Source: Mallotus nudiflorus (Eukaryota; Streptophyta; Magnoliopsida; Malpighiales; Euphorbiaceae). Taken from it: DNA of 64,000 nt. Each line of letters begins with the position of its first letter. Positions within the stretch are counted from its first letter, which is position 1. The position numbers were made by a program, and so were the translations under genes. The notes below the pieces were generated by a model. The model was not told the DNA's origin, searched no databases, and worked only from the letters and a program-made list of their open reading frames with translations. Location of the stretch: the NCBI GenBank assembly GCA_947683625.1, contig CANTUR010000046.1, positions 2,840,501 to 2,904,500 on the forward strand, given 5' to 3'. Positions 46,640 to 59,150 of the stretch are shown here, piece after piece.

Positions 46640-48030
46640 TGTTTAATTGAGCTCTTGAGCAATGGAAATATATGATTTTTAGAAAGGAAAGCTTTTGTTC
46701 CTCTAGGTTTATTACAACTGTAAACATGGGCATTGTAATTCATTAACACACAAGTCAGTATAAATCAACAACCAAAGCAAATTTCACTTACTATGACTAT
46801 TAAAAAAGGAAAATTGATATCTCAAGCCATTGACATGACTTGCCAACTATATTATCAGTCGAAAACCCAACTAAGAAAAAATAACTCCAAATGTCATGCA
46901 CATGCAACCATTCTAAAAATCAGCCTTACCATTCTAAAACTTCAACAAAAATTCACACTAAGAACAAAAAATAGACTAAAATCATTATATTAAAGAAAAA
47001 TAAAGAGAAAATGACATAAAATCATCATCAATACTTACCCCTTAATTTGCAAGCAATTTTTATATGTAATAATAGAGAGCGAGAGAGACGTAAAAATGCT
47101 AGCTTAGCACTGCAAATCTATGAAAAGGGAAATTTAAGTAATTATCAAACTTCAAATGAAAAGGCATGAATTGGCAGGTGGAAATGGAAACTAAAGAGTA
47201 AAGGAGGGGTGGGGCACACTAAAACACACTAAGGTTCTATGAAAAATAGGTATATTAACTAAAGGTTTTACTCAAATCTTTGGTAACCCATTGGGTTTGA
47301 CTTGCTCTAGTTATAATGGAAATATGTGATTTTTGGAAGGGAAGCTTTTGTTACTCTAGGGTTTACTGCAATCTCATAAACCCTATGAATTTTAATTTTT
47401 CTTCTTGGAATAATTATATTTTTAGTGTTTAAACTTTTTAATTTCTAACAAAATGGTGTTTGAAATTTTTTTATTATCAAATTGATAAGTGAATCAAAAT
47501 TTTTTTATCAAAATAGTGTATTTGACCGGTTTGCTGACATGGGTTAAATGGGTGCCACAATTAAAATCCATATGGAAGAATGAGAGATATAAAATCACGC
47601 CATGTGATTATTATGTGCTCTAAGAATGATAAAATTATAATTTGCCCATCGAAGCTTATCAATGTTAATAGAGTTATGGATTGAAAAAAAAGGATCATCT
47701 TCTCTAATATACAAAACACAAATTGATGTTGACAAATAAATAATCAGTAGCCACTTTTCAATAAAAGCATAAAGTAGATTCAATATGACAAAGTACAATT
47801 TTATGCTTGATATATTAGTGGTTATGGGTTTAGTTGAAGTTTAAAATTTTATTTATTTATTTCTTGAAATTGCTACTTTTCTAAAACATTATTTGCTTAA
47901 AATATGCAAGTATATATGTATTTTGTTACTAATTTATTTTTTCCTTGTTTATCATTTGCTTTTTTTGTCTTTTATTGAGTTTTTTTTCATAACATAATGT
48001 TTTCATTGTTTTTATGATGGGATTTTTATA
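46640..48030. other. Intergenic sequence with a repeated 55-bp segment
   Basis: The leader-like segment ATGGAAATATRTGATTTTTRGAA at 46667-46725 is repeated at 47327-47383, with about 600 bp between. Its continuation beyond 47383 matches the leader of the truncated copy at 43500. So the upstream region of the RRP15-like gene was interrupted or partly duplicated. No convincing gene is seen. Confidence 0.4.
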
Positions 48031-48037
48031 ATAGATT

Positions 48038-48792
48038 ATGGAGATAGTGAAAAGTTATATGTTGGGGGGAAGTAAAATGGAAGTGGAGATAGATGTGGAA
48101 AATTTTTCAATTATCACCTTTAAAGAACTTATATAGAGTATGTTGGGGTCTAAGAATGTGCAAAAATACACTTTAGGCAACTAGGGATGTCCTTATCACA
48201 TGGGTTAAGGCTCTTATATGAACTGTCAAGTGAGGAAATTTTGAAACTAGTGAAAGAACACATGACAATAGAGGTGTATGTAGAAAATAAAATAGTTAAG
48301 GATGATTTAGTAATTTTAATAGCTAGTAAGGAGATATGTGATATTGCTTCTTTTTTAAAAGAATGTGATGGCCACAAATTGAGCAATAAGACTGATTTTA
48401 GTGGACTAACAACTTATGGGGAATTTAATGATAAGGGTGATGGCAGATATAAAGTAAGTGGTAATTTAAATAAATAAGAGTCTTATGAATGATTTATGTT
48501 GTGGAAAAAAAATTTCAATGTCAATGGTTTGGATGATAACATTATTGAGGAAAATGAAAAGCATGTTATAGGAATTATTGAGAAAGATGTGCATAATATA
48601 AGCAATGAGAATTTCGAGTATGATGAAGAGCAAATTGGGTAACAAGATGATGATTATAATCTAGTTGATTGTGAATTTTTATCTAGTGATGATGAAGAAT
48701 TAGAAGAAGTCAAAAAAGCTTTAAAAGAAAGTAAACATAAGAAAATTATAACAACAGAAAGCGATAAAAAGGCAGAAAATGCTATTGAAAAT
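48038..48792 (+). pseudogene. N-terminal part of a Mutator-like (MuDR) transposase
   Basis: From an ATG at 48038 the sequence reads MEIVKSYMLGGSKMEVEIDV, then with frame breaks LSHGLRLLYELSSEEILKLV and EVYVENKIVKDDLVIL, followed by EICDIASFLKECDGH. This is the N-terminal module of plant MULE transposases. An acidic stretch (DCEFLSSDDEELEEVKKAL) precedes a hAT insertion at 48793; the coding sequence resumes at 52919. Two in-frame stops and one shift are present. Confidence 0.7.
48785..48792. repeat. hAT target-site duplication, left (TTGAAAAT)
   Basis: TTGAAAAT directly precedes the hAT end TAAAGGTGTCAAAA. An identical octamer follows the other end at 52919-52926. Confidence 0.92.
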
Positions 48793-49562
48793 TAAAGGTG
48801 TCAAAATGGGTCATGACATGTTAACACAATTCATCTAACATGTAAAATTGGTGAATTAAGGTTGGGGTTAAACAGGTTCATGTTAAAAATAGGTCGACAT
48901 ATTTATGACACAGTTTAAATCAGGTTGTGTCACGAGTTGACACGTGAACTCATTACAACCCATTTAATTGTACATGTCATGTCATGTTAACCCAAAATGA
49001 CCCATTTAATTTATTATAATTTTAAAGGGTAAAGTGGTCATTAATACATATATATATATATGTTGTTTAGTCTCTAACATAACAAACCCTAAAAATCTCA
49101 ATGTCTGCAGCCATAATTAAAACGAAAAATAAACTCTAAGATTATTGATGTTAAGAAAGCATCCACTTCCATAAACTCAATTTGGATCTCTAAGCCAGTA
49201 CATAACACCTAGACAAATTGGGTACTTTCAGTTCTTTTTCTTTTTCTTCTTTTATTAGTTTTAATTTTTAAATTTTTTTTTTGTATTGAGATTTGTTTTT
49301 AAGTTTGTATTTATGTCCGTTTTAGAAGCCCAACTCTTGTAAGACACTTTCAATTAAGGTTTGTAACACTTCACAACATTTATTGAAGTTGAAAGTTAGG
49401 TTAATGTTTTTAACAAATTAGCCGTAGGGTTAAAGGGTTAAATTTTTTTGGATTTGTTCTAGTATGCCTTGCATATCTTTCAACCTTGCTTAAATTTTTT
49501 GTTAGGTGTTGCTTATTTTATGTTAGGCTAAAACTTGCCAAAAGAAAAATACAGGAATATAC

Positions 49563-49619
<57 letters not shown>
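49563..49619. repeat. (AT)n microsatellite
   Basis: About 55 bp of almost pure TA repeats with two ACAT interruptions at the left end, inside the hAT element. Confidence 0.95.
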
Positions 49620-49624
<5 letters not shown>

Positions 49625-50202
49625 TAAATTGTAATTAATATAGTTTATTTGTCAAATAAATCTATATATAATTTTTTTGTTTAAATATGTAAAAATTGTT
49701 GCCTTTTCAACTCTAACTTTGTAAATATTAATTTCTAATACTTTCTAATATTTGTGTGGTGGGTTGTTTCATGAAGCATATCATCTTTCATGCTGTAACA
49801 ATTAAAAATACATTCTTTTGTCAAAATCATATTGGCATTTTAATAAAATTTAAATTTTGAGAGGTGGAAGCTATCATTAGAAGATGGTTTTTATATTAAA
49901 AAAAAGGTAAGTTATTGATAAGATTACAAAAATTAAGATGGTAAAAAGATATGGTTGTCAATTCATGATTTACCAAGTGTTGTTGTATTAAATGAACACC
50001 TGTAATAACAATTTTTTTGTATATATATATATTTGCATTCCATGTTCTGTTTGCTTTTATTCTCTTTAGTTTTTTTTTTTGTATAAATATTTATAGGCAA
50101 CGCAAGAAAGGTACCAATAAAACTATTATTGCATGCACATGAATGAATTAATGTGTATATATATAGCTTGTAGCTAGTTATTTAATGCATTTTTTTTCTT
50201 AA

Positions 50203-52240
50203 ATGTCTACTACTCAAACTGATTTGGTTAAGATCAGTAACATTGCCATTGATGTAAAAGAAGATGATGAAATTATGAAAATAGCAGATACTACTGTTGG
50301 GGTAAGAGGCCAAGAAAGCTAACTTTAAGTGTTTGGAATTATTTTGATGTAGTGGAAGGGAAAAACAAGAAAAGAAGGATAAAATGCAAGGCTTATGGGA
50401 AAGTATATGCAACTGATAACAAATATGGGAGAGGTAATATAAAACGTCATATACCTGTGTGTCCTATAAAAAGTACTAGAGATATTGGTCCAAGTTTAAT
50501 ATCTACTATAGATGAGTCTATTTTAAGTAATAGATTTAATGTTAATGAGTTTAGGAAATTAGTTGCCTTTGTGGTTATCATGCATGATTTTCCATTTCAA
50601 TTTGTTGAGTGGGTGGGAATAAAGAATTTATTGCTTTTATTTGAAACCTGATTTGCATCTTATATCAAAGAATACTTATCGGGCTGATTGTATGAAGATA
50701 TTTATTAGAAAAAATCTAAAGTAAAGCACATGTGAGAGACTACAATAAGGAGGATACCTCTAACATTTGATTGTTAGTCCTTTGTAACTACTGATGGGTA
50801 TATTTGCTTGATTGAGCATTTCATTAATAAGAATTGGCATCTATAAAAAAAAATCTTGAATTTCTGTTACATGCTTCCTCCTTATAGTGGGGTAGCATTA
50901 TGTGAAAAAATTCATAATTTCTTATATAATTGGCATATTGATACTAAGATATTTTCAGTGACTTTGGATAATGTCACTTCTAATAATGTGTGTGCTAATT
51001 TGTTAAAAAATCTTTTGGTTACTCAAGCAAGGCTTTTGAATAAAAAAGATTTTTTGCATATGAGATGCTCAATTTATATCTTGAACTTGATAATTCAGGA
51101 TGGCTTGAAAGAGATTGATGATTCGGTTGTGAAAATTAGAGATAGTATTAGTTATGTAAAAGGATCTCAAGCTAGAAAAATCAAAATGTTAAAGTGTGTT
51201 GGTCTTTGTACTCTATATTCTAAAAGAGGTCTTCGATAAGATGTTCTAACTAGATGGAATTTGACATATTTGATGCTTGATAGTACTTTATATTATCAAA
51301 ATGCTTTTAGTCATCTTTAAATAAGTGATTCTAATTTCAAGTATTGTCCATCCTTTGATGAGTGGACTAAAGTTGAAAAGATCTGCAAGTTTTTAATGAT
51401 ATTAATTCTCTTTTTTCTTAGCATAAAATATCCAACAGCAAACATGTTTTTTCCTTTGGTATTCATTGCTCATTTGACTTTGAAGGAAAGTATATGTAGT
51501 GAAGATATGATTATGAAGTCAATGGGTGAGAAGATGTTTAAGAAATTTAAGAAGTATTGGTTTGAATATAGTAGAATTTTAGCTATTGCTATGATTTTAG
51601 ATCCTAAGTATAAGTTAAATTTTATGGAATGGTATTATAAAAAGCTCTATGGTGATAATGGGTTAGTTGAGGTGAGAAAAGTTAAAAATGACTTAAAATC
51701 CTTATATTCTAAGTCTATGAATGTTGGAGATATGCAAATTATATGTTAATGTTGACTCAAATGATGGAGCTTTTGGATTTAAATCCATTTAAAGAAATAA
51801 TGATGATGCTACCAAATCTCTTTAGGCTAAAGATATATTGAAGGTAACTACGATATATCTTCACCTTTTATTTTTTTAACTATTTCAATATTCAAATTTA
51901 GAATAAAATTTTTTATTATTGTTATTTTTTATTCTTATAGGAGTTTGATTTGTTTGATTATGATGATATTATTTCTTCAAAAAATCAACTTGAACTTTAT
52001 CTTGATGAGCCAAGAATGGATCGAAAGTTAAACTTAGTTATGTTATCTTATTGGAAAGGAACCTAATATAGGTATCCTTAAGTTATAGCCATGGCTCGTG
52101 ATGTTATCAATTCCTATTACCAAAGTAGCTTCTGAAAGTGCTTTTAACAACAATGGAAGGGTGATTAATCAATATAGAAGTGCATTAAAGCCTGATATAG
52201 TAGAAGGTTTAGTTTGTAATAGGGATTGATTGTTGAGAGA
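50203..52240 (+). pseudogene. hAT transposase with BED zinc finger (degenerate)
   Basis: Starts at an ATG at 50203 (MSTTQTDLVKISN). A BED finger follows after a frameshift: KCKAYGKVYATDNKYGRGNI, then KRHIPVC. The second Cys ligand is Tyr. Catalytic-core segments are IDTKIFSVTLDNVTSNNV (with the Asp near residue 38 of the 50856-51239 frame), FLHMRCSIYILNLIIQDGLK and RKIKMLKC, then DVLTRWNLTYLMLD near 51240. The C-terminal part has RILAIAMILDPKYKLNFMEW (51396-51749 frame). After an intron-like gap it shows the hAT dimerisation motif with ELYLDEPRMDRK and YWKGT near 51970-52070. Multiple stops and shifts show it is dead. Confidence 0.88.
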
Positions 52241-52918
52241 GCAAGATATAATCTAATTTTTTACCTTGAAATCATTTATATGATTATTTGTTTATAGTTA
52301 TTTGCATGTCTTAATTAATTAATTAGCTAACTTTTTTTTACAAATGCAAAAAGATTGGAGTTAGAAGAACTTACAAAAGATATTATAGAATTAAATATTG
52401 AGCATTTGGAGTTGAACAAAGATCTTCCTTCTCATTCCTCAAATAATTCTAAAACTTAGAATTTCATTTAAAAGTTTCATGTGTATTTATTTGAAAGATT
52501 TTAAATGTTATTTATTTTAAATATTGATTATGTATGCTTATTTTATCTAAAAGAACATATGAACTTTCCTAAATGTTTTGTAAATTGCGTTAATTATTGA
52601 CATAAATATTATGGATATTATTGAAGGTTTTTTTATGATAAATAATATTTTTAAAAGTGATGGATGTTAAACAGGTTAAATGGGTCGTGTTGAATGGGTT
52701 GTACAAGTCATAAAATTCAACACAACCCATTTAACCCATCTGTTTAAATGGGTTATAAGTGTCGTGTTTGTGTAACCCATTTAATTTTTGTGTCGTGTTA
52801 GGATTGAGATATTAAACATAATTAATAAATAGGTTGTGTTTGTATTGATCCTAATCATGTCACTAAAGTATGTCAACCCGACACAAACACAACCCACAAA
52901 CCTGTTTTGACACCCCTA

Positions 52919-52926
52919 TTGAAAAT
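52919..52926. repeat. hAT target-site duplication, right (TTGAAAAT)
   Basis: Exact copy of 48785-48792. Confidence 0.92.
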
Positions 52927-53345
52927 GTTGGAGTAGAGCAAAAAAATGTAGAAGATAATAACTAAGTAGAAGATCCATATGTTGTAGTTAATAATAATAA
53001 GACTGAACATTAGGATTCAAGTTATGAATATAGTGCAGTTAGTACTGACAAATTAAATGGTGATCATGCTAAAAGAAGGAAACTAAGATTGCCAGCAATC
53101 AACCCAAAGGCTGAAAGGATATCATTTTAGTTTGGGTACAAGGTTCGACAATCTTAAGCAGTTTAAAGAAGTAATTACAATATATGCATTGCAAGAAATG
53201 AGGGAAGTGAAATTGATTAGAAATACAAAAGAAGAAGTAAGAGTAATGTGTATGAAGAATACTTGTCCTTGGATGATTTACGCCTCAAAAGACTCAGTAC
53301 ATAAAACATTTCTAATGAAGACATATAAATCGGAGCTTCTTGTCT
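52927..53345 (+). pseudogene. MULE transposase, DNA-binding region
   Basis: After an acidic linker the sequence reads LGTRFDNLKQFKEVITIYAL, then EMREVKLIRNTKEEVRVMC and NTCPWMIYASKD. This is the MuDR-type zinc-binding domain that recognises transposon ends (C and C-P-W signature). It continues the frame interrupted by the hAT element. Confidence 0.78.
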
Positions 53346-54690
53346 AATTACATACAAAAATAAGAGAATTACTACTAAGTGGATTACAAAGCACTACTTT
53401 AGCAAATATAAGTGCATTGCATCCATAAGGATTATTGATCTAAAGCAGTTAGTTAAAAATGATATGCATGTTGAAATGACTTTGATAAAGATAAGAGGAC
53501 AAAAATGCTAGTTTTAGCTGAATTGCTAGGTGATCTTATTAAGGAATTTTCTATGTTATGGGATTATTTAGGTTATATTTCAAGATCTAATAAAGGTAGC
53601 ACAACTATAATGAAAGTATATTAGGCTATAAATAAAAGATTTCAGACTTGGTAATAAGGCTGGTTGGACAATAATCATAGACTAACAAAAGGTACATTAA
53701 TTGCTACCCTTTTTGTAATTGTTGTGTATTATAGTGAGTATATTTGTATAACACTTATGCGATATGCAGGGACTTCTGAATTCTATTAGTTACTTACTAC
53801 CAAAAGCTAAACATAGGTGTTATGCAAGATACTTATATGTTAATTAGAGGAAAAGACATGGTAGTATGAAGGATTTACATAAGTTGTTATGAATGTGTGC
53901 AAAATCCACTAACATGCCTGATTTTGAGCTTAAAATGGAAGAGATGAAGAAATTGACACCTAAAGGTTTTAATGATATATTGAATACACATCCTAAACAT
54001 TAGTGCAAAGCCTACTTTAACACTGAGGTAAAATGTGATATAGTTGATAACAATCTCATTGAAGCTTTTAATAGTAAAATTGTTGAAGCTAGGACACAAA
54101 ATATATATTCCATGTTAGAAGAAATGAGGACTTTAGTGATGCAAAGATTGCATATAAATAAAGATATGGCTGCTAGATGGATTAGAGAATTTAGAAATAG
54201 GATTAGAAGAAAATTGCATGATAGTATACAAGAAAGTGCATTTAGTGAATTAATATGGAATAGGGATAGTGGCTTTGAAGCTACTTATAGAGAGGATACC
54301 TATGTTATTGATTTAAAAGGCAGAACTTGCCCTTATAGAAAGTGGCAATTAACAGGCATTCCTTGTCATCATGCCCATTTGTGCTATCCAACATATTGAT
54401 GGAGATCCTGAACATTATATCCATGATTGGTTTGGAAAAGACAAGTATTTAGAAGCTTATTCTTATATGATAAAACCAATGAATAGTAAATAATTTTAGA
54501 CAAAAATTGGAAATGACCCACCGCAGTCTCCACCTTATAAAAAAAGCCTATTAAACCTATAAAAAATAAGGGAAAAGAGGAAGGAGAGCTATTTAATCAT
54601 GGACATAAATTGTCAAGAAAATGAAGAATCATAACATGCCAGACATGCTTTGAAAAAGGGCATAACAAAAAAACATGTCCAACATTAATA
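53346..54690 (+). pseudogene. MULE transposase C-terminal half: core remnant, SWIM and CCHC fingers
   Basis: The DDE core is mostly deleted: a KAIKQRF-type segment near 53625 is joined almost directly to LGNKAGWTIII near 53655. A possible intron follows (GTACATTAATT to TATGCAG, about 53688-53768). After it come GLLNSISYLLPKAKHRCYAR (53769 on, one stop), FNDILNTHPKH, CDIVDNNLIEAFNSKIVEAR and the helical part RLHINKDMAARWI. A SWIM finger follows at about 54310-54390 (CPYRKWQLTGIPCHH), with one zinc Cys replaced by Tyr. A CCHC knuckle CQTCFEKGHNKKTC lies near 54638-54680. The order core-SWIM-CCHC is normal for MuDR-type proteins. It cannot be active. Confidence 0.8.
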
Positions 54691-55690
54691 TCTCAACTTC
54701 CAATTCATCCTCAGTTAAGTTCGAATGCAAATTAAGATACACTAGAGGAGCAGCCTTAAAATCATGGTAGAATTCTAAAACTACAAGTAAGCTTTTAAAT
54801 TTTACAAAGATTGTTGAATTTTTAATTACAAGGTTATATTGTCTCATTTTTTTAAATGTTAACCTCATAGTGGAAAAGGCAAACCTGTTATTGCAATAAT
54901 TTATGTTTTAAGAAATGATTCTATCATGCAAGAGGTATATATAAAATATATACAATTGTATTTCAATTGATGATGTTATAGAAAAAATAACCAATATGTT
55001 TGTTAAATCAACATATAGGAACAATAAGTTATAGCACAAAGGGAGCAAGTGGATGCAACTACTAAAAGGGATCCTTTTACAGTGTTAGGATTACAAGAAA
55101 GGTCTTAAAATAATAAAAAGTACATTCTAGGAATTTTTGTACAACCTTTAGCTGGTTATAGTGTATTCACAGGTCCTATAACAGAAAATATAGTTGTAAG
55201 CGTATGATAAGAAAATTACTCTAATAAGCTAATTGCATATTTGACTAATTATTATGATATTTATTACTAATATCTATTTGATTGTCTTGTTTTTTTATCC
55301 AAAAATTACATCCCCAAGGATTATCTACAAAGAAGGCATGAGACGAGTTGATAATGAACTTAAGCCAACATTCATGACAAACAAAAAAGAAAGTTTCAAA
55401 AAATGGGGAAGAAACTTTATCACCACATCTCAATTATTAGTACAAAATACATATTTGCATGATTTTTTTTTATTATTTTATAAACATTTTTTTTAGAATT
55501 ATTTTTTGATTTGTATCTTGTTATTCATTTAGCCAAATAAACAAAAAGAAAGTATCAACACATGTTGACAAAGTTGAGCAGAATCACAATTATAGAGTTG
55601 GCATTTAAATAGTAAAACCATAAGGTGATGGTGAGAGCACGAAAAGAAGCATAACCTCCACAAAAAGATGACAAGTTTAAATTAATTAGA
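54690..55690 (+). other. Probable 3' tail of the Mutator-like element
   Basis: Sequence downstream of the zinc knuckle has degraded coding character, for example KPTFMTNKKESFKKWGRNFI near 55345-55425, a basic tail seen in some MULE proteins. I could not find the terminal inverted repeats of this element, so its outer borders (about 47.5-48.0 kb and 55.7 kb) are open. Confidence 0.35.
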
Positions 55691-57366
55691 TTTATAAGTT
55701 TATTAAATAAATGTAAAAATAATAATTATTATTATATAAAAAATATTTATCATAATAAAAGAGAAAAATAGTTAAAAAAATATTGAGGACTAATTAAATA
55801 AAAATAAAAGTATATAAATTTATTGAACATATTAAAAATTACAAAGGAGTAAATTAAATATTTTACTTTAACACGTTAGAGATTTAATATTAATAAAAAT
55901 AGAAATGCAAGAATTTAATGTATACAAATAAAAGTATAAGCGGTAAATTGAAAAAATACGAGAATGCAGGAGAAATGACTTATTCCATTAGTTTTCATTA
56001 TTATTCCATCAGGGCAACGCTTAGTAGCTTTACTATACACACACACACACATATATATATTGATTAAAAATGTATGGCAGCATAAGAAGCTTTATCATAA
56101 ATGGAAATTCATGTAATGGACTTGATAGTTTTATAATAATAATGATAAAAATAAATTTGTAATTTTTATTATCAATTAAATTCTAACTACAAGATATCAA
56201 AGTTGGAGTAGGTTTCGTCTTGTAACAAAGGTTTGTCTTTTCTGTTGTTGGATTGAAACCTATCCTGGCTTTAATCATGCATTTTATGGTCCAATCCTAA
56301 TTGTAACAACTTCATTCTCTATATCTTGTTTCTGTATATATAACCTTGGTCTTTCTAGAATTCTCTTTTCTATTGCCCATGTCAAAGTTCAAAGGACCCA
56401 TTTTCTTTTTATATTTTCAACCATGCCTCCTTTTACTTTGAGTGAGAGAGAGAAGAGAGAGAGAGAATCCAAGTTGCCACATCTAGAATAATTTGACTTC
56501 TTGTACTAATCAATTTTCTTGAATCTGGTGATTGATTAAGCAACTTCTTGATTATTTATATGACAAAAACAAATGGCAATTGCAAGAGGTGAAAGCACTA
56601 AGAGTTATACTTTTGGATATGAAGCAACCACCACTATGGATGCAAAATCTAAATGACTAATTCAGGTTACAATAAATCAAGCAACAATGAACATAATGAT
56701 ATTTATGGTTGGCCATTAGTTATTGACAAATAGAATGCAAATATAATGACAATGGTTAAAAATAAAGTGATTGCAAATAAAGGAAAGCATGTTTCAATAA
56801 TTAAAAATGGAGAACAAATCAAAATTTTAACAAAATGATACAGAGGTTTTTTACCCAACATATTGTACTTCAATTTGTTTTAAGATGATGATAATATGCT
56901 GTGATAAATTACAATTACGTGAAGTCACATATACAAATATTTATTGATCTATTAACTAGAAACATTTCATTGCATTGAAATTTAAAAAAAGAAAGAGTTT
57001 TTGTTCTTATTTTTAGATTGTAAAATGGTCCCTATGGTATTAAATACTTTGTTAAAAAATCTATATCCATCATTGTTTAATGTTATAGTTTTGAAGTGCC
57101 TACAAGTTTGTATGGAGTATTCTCTGTACTCTTCAAATAATCATCACCACCTTCAAAAAAATAAAAGAGCACCAAATAATGATGAAAAGGCACACAAATT
57201 GTAGATTCATGCCACTTTCTCATGGATCTCATAAAAAGAACAAGGTGATAAACCCATCGAAAAATTAAGCATATAATGATACTATTATGACAAAATGCCA
57301 AATGGCTCTAGTTTGGGCAACAAACTATTTTGGAATCCATATCAAGGATGTGTTTATGTTTTCTTA
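55690..57366. other. AT-rich intergenic sequence with simple repeats
   Basis: Contains (AC)n/(AT)n at 56036-56060 and (GA)n at 56442-56466. A TATA-like site (TGTATATATAACC, about 56334-56346) lies 240 bp upstream of a 27-codon open frame at about 56573-56656 (MAIARGESTKSYTFGYEATT...). I see no recognisable gene; the small frame is noted only because of the promoter-like context. Confidence 0.4.
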
Positions 57367-57713
57367 GGGTATGTTTGGAAATGAGGGAGGAAAGAAAATA
57401 AGGAGGGAAAATAATTTTTTCATGTTTGGAAAGATGATAAAAAATAAAAGAGGAAGGAAAATAAGGGTTATTTTCCTTTAAATATTTTCTCTCCAAATTT
57501 AAGAGAAGGTAGAAAGAGGAGAAAAAATGTTAAAAGTACACATAATTTGAATTCAAATTCAAATTCTACAAACAAAGTTACTAAAATAATAATTTGTTAC
57601 CAATCTATTTTCTTTCCTCTTCACTTTCCATTCTTCCAATCCAAACAATATAAGAGAAAATAAAAGCTTTATATTTTCATTCCTATTTTCTTTCCTTCTA
57701 TCCAAACATAGGG
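57367..57713. mobile_element. MITE with TTA target duplication (PIF/Harbinger-like)
   Basis: 347-bp element with TTA on both sides (57364-57366 and 57714-57716). Left end GGGTATGTTTGG and, further in, GGAGGAAAGAAAATAAGG pair with right-end CCAAACATAGGG and CTATTTTCTTTCCTTC, giving inverted repeats of 30-odd bp with mismatches. Size, TTA duplication and the TGTTTGG ends fit a Tourist/Harbinger-type MITE. No coding sequence. Confidence 0.75.
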
Positions 57714-57716
57714 TTA

Positions 57717-59150
57717 GTGGCATGACACTCAAGTATTACTGCTTCTTGATTCATACTCTTTGAGCTTCATATACTCTTGTTTGTTCCATTCATGCATGCT
57801 ATATACTAAACTTAAACATTCTCTCTATGTGTGCAGTAAGGATATCTTTTATTATCATCAATTTTTCCATGTAGTTTCCCAATAATGACCATTATCTTCT
57901 ACCAATTAATGACATATAGTAAATAGTTAAAGAAAAAGAAGAATTTATTTTGAAAATCTTTAGAAATTTGTAGATTTGTCATTTCCTAATATGGGTTTGA
58001 ATTAAATAAAATGGAATGTGAATAATCTAGGATGGGCTTTAAAGTAATTTTTCCTATACAAATATGTGTTCTTGAACTGATGAAGAAGTGCTACAAGATT
58101 ACTCAACTTTGATTTAGTTGAAAAGATATAAAGTAAAAGGAGTTGTGTTTTCATTTTGCGTAAAAGTAATCAAATAGGACCCGATCAACTACCACTATTA
58201 GCAAGTTAAGATACCAGTTCTAACTCTCTTAGAAGGAGGGGCTCAAATATTTTAATTTTTAATTTTTCAAGTTTATTTGAACTAAAAATGCTTTTAAGGG
58301 CATTTTTACTCCTCGCTATAAATATTAAGGGCAAAAATATACCTTTTCCCTAATTCTCTTTCCAGTTCTTTCATCTTTCCTCTTTATTAACTATTATGTA
58401 AGATCTAATTCTTAAATAAAGAAAATGAACGAAAATAGGAAAAAATTGATGTCAAATTGTGGGTGTAATTTCAGCAAGCTTTGATTCTTTTGCCCGTGAA
58501 TATTTTATGGGTATTGTTTGCTTCTTTTTTTTTTGTAATTTTTTTCAAGTAAAATTCATGTATTTGTGGTATTGTGTAAAAATCTATACAGTTAAATTGA
58601 AATGCAAAAAAGGGAAAATGTAAAAATCTATACCGTAAAATGATATTTTTAAAATATAGAAAATAAAAATGTAAAAATAACAATATAGAAATAAATATTA
58701 AAATATATAAATACAAATTTATGTAAAATATAAAAATTTATTTATTATAGTGTAATTATAAATTACTTTACTTAGTTGGAAAAACATAATTATTTATGTT
58801 ATTTTTTTGTTTATGAAAAAATAAAAAAAAATATTTCCCAAGTTAGAAACGAGTTTTCAAGTTGAAAGCCTATTTATTTTTTGTTAAATGGCTCTAAAAT
58901 GTAAAGAATCGTCATATTGACAAATTGTTGGATAATTTGACTAAGAAGATAAATTCCAAGTTAGTTGCGAAGGGGGAGATTGCCATTTAAGCCTGAGAAC
59001 GTCAGTAACCGCTCCAAATGAACTCAGGGTAGCCAAGTCAATAAAATCGTAGAGACCAGTCAAAGACTCCCGGTGACCTTCTACGATTCATCTACGTATT
59101 CCAAGTATATTTAGGGGTAGCTTCGTAATTGCATAAAATGTCATCCGATT
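57717..59150. other. Intergenic sequence upstream of ATXR3
   Basis: AT-rich and gene-free as far as I can see. The segment 58900-59110 is less AT-rich than its surroundings and may be promoter-proximal sequence of ATXR3. I could not pick a convincing TATA box. Confidence 0.4.

Larger units (their letters stand above)
48793..52918 (+). mobile_element. hAT-superfamily DNA transposon (4126 bp)
   Basis: Ends TAAAGGTGTCAAAA and TTTTGACACCCCTA form a 14-bp inverted repeat with two mismatches, flanked by a perfect 8-bp duplication, the hAT hallmark. Both ends carry many subterminal copies of AACCCATTTAA and GTCGTGTT motifs, the usual transposase binding zone. Inside, on the plus strand, is a decayed Ac-type transposase with BED zinc finger and dimerisation region. 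A long AT microsatellite (49563-49619) lies in its left spacer. Confidence 0.92.

Noticed and set aside
47595..47798. 67-residue minus-strand frame
   Set aside because: AT-rich sequence with no domain, no promoter or splice context and no similarity to other parts of the window.
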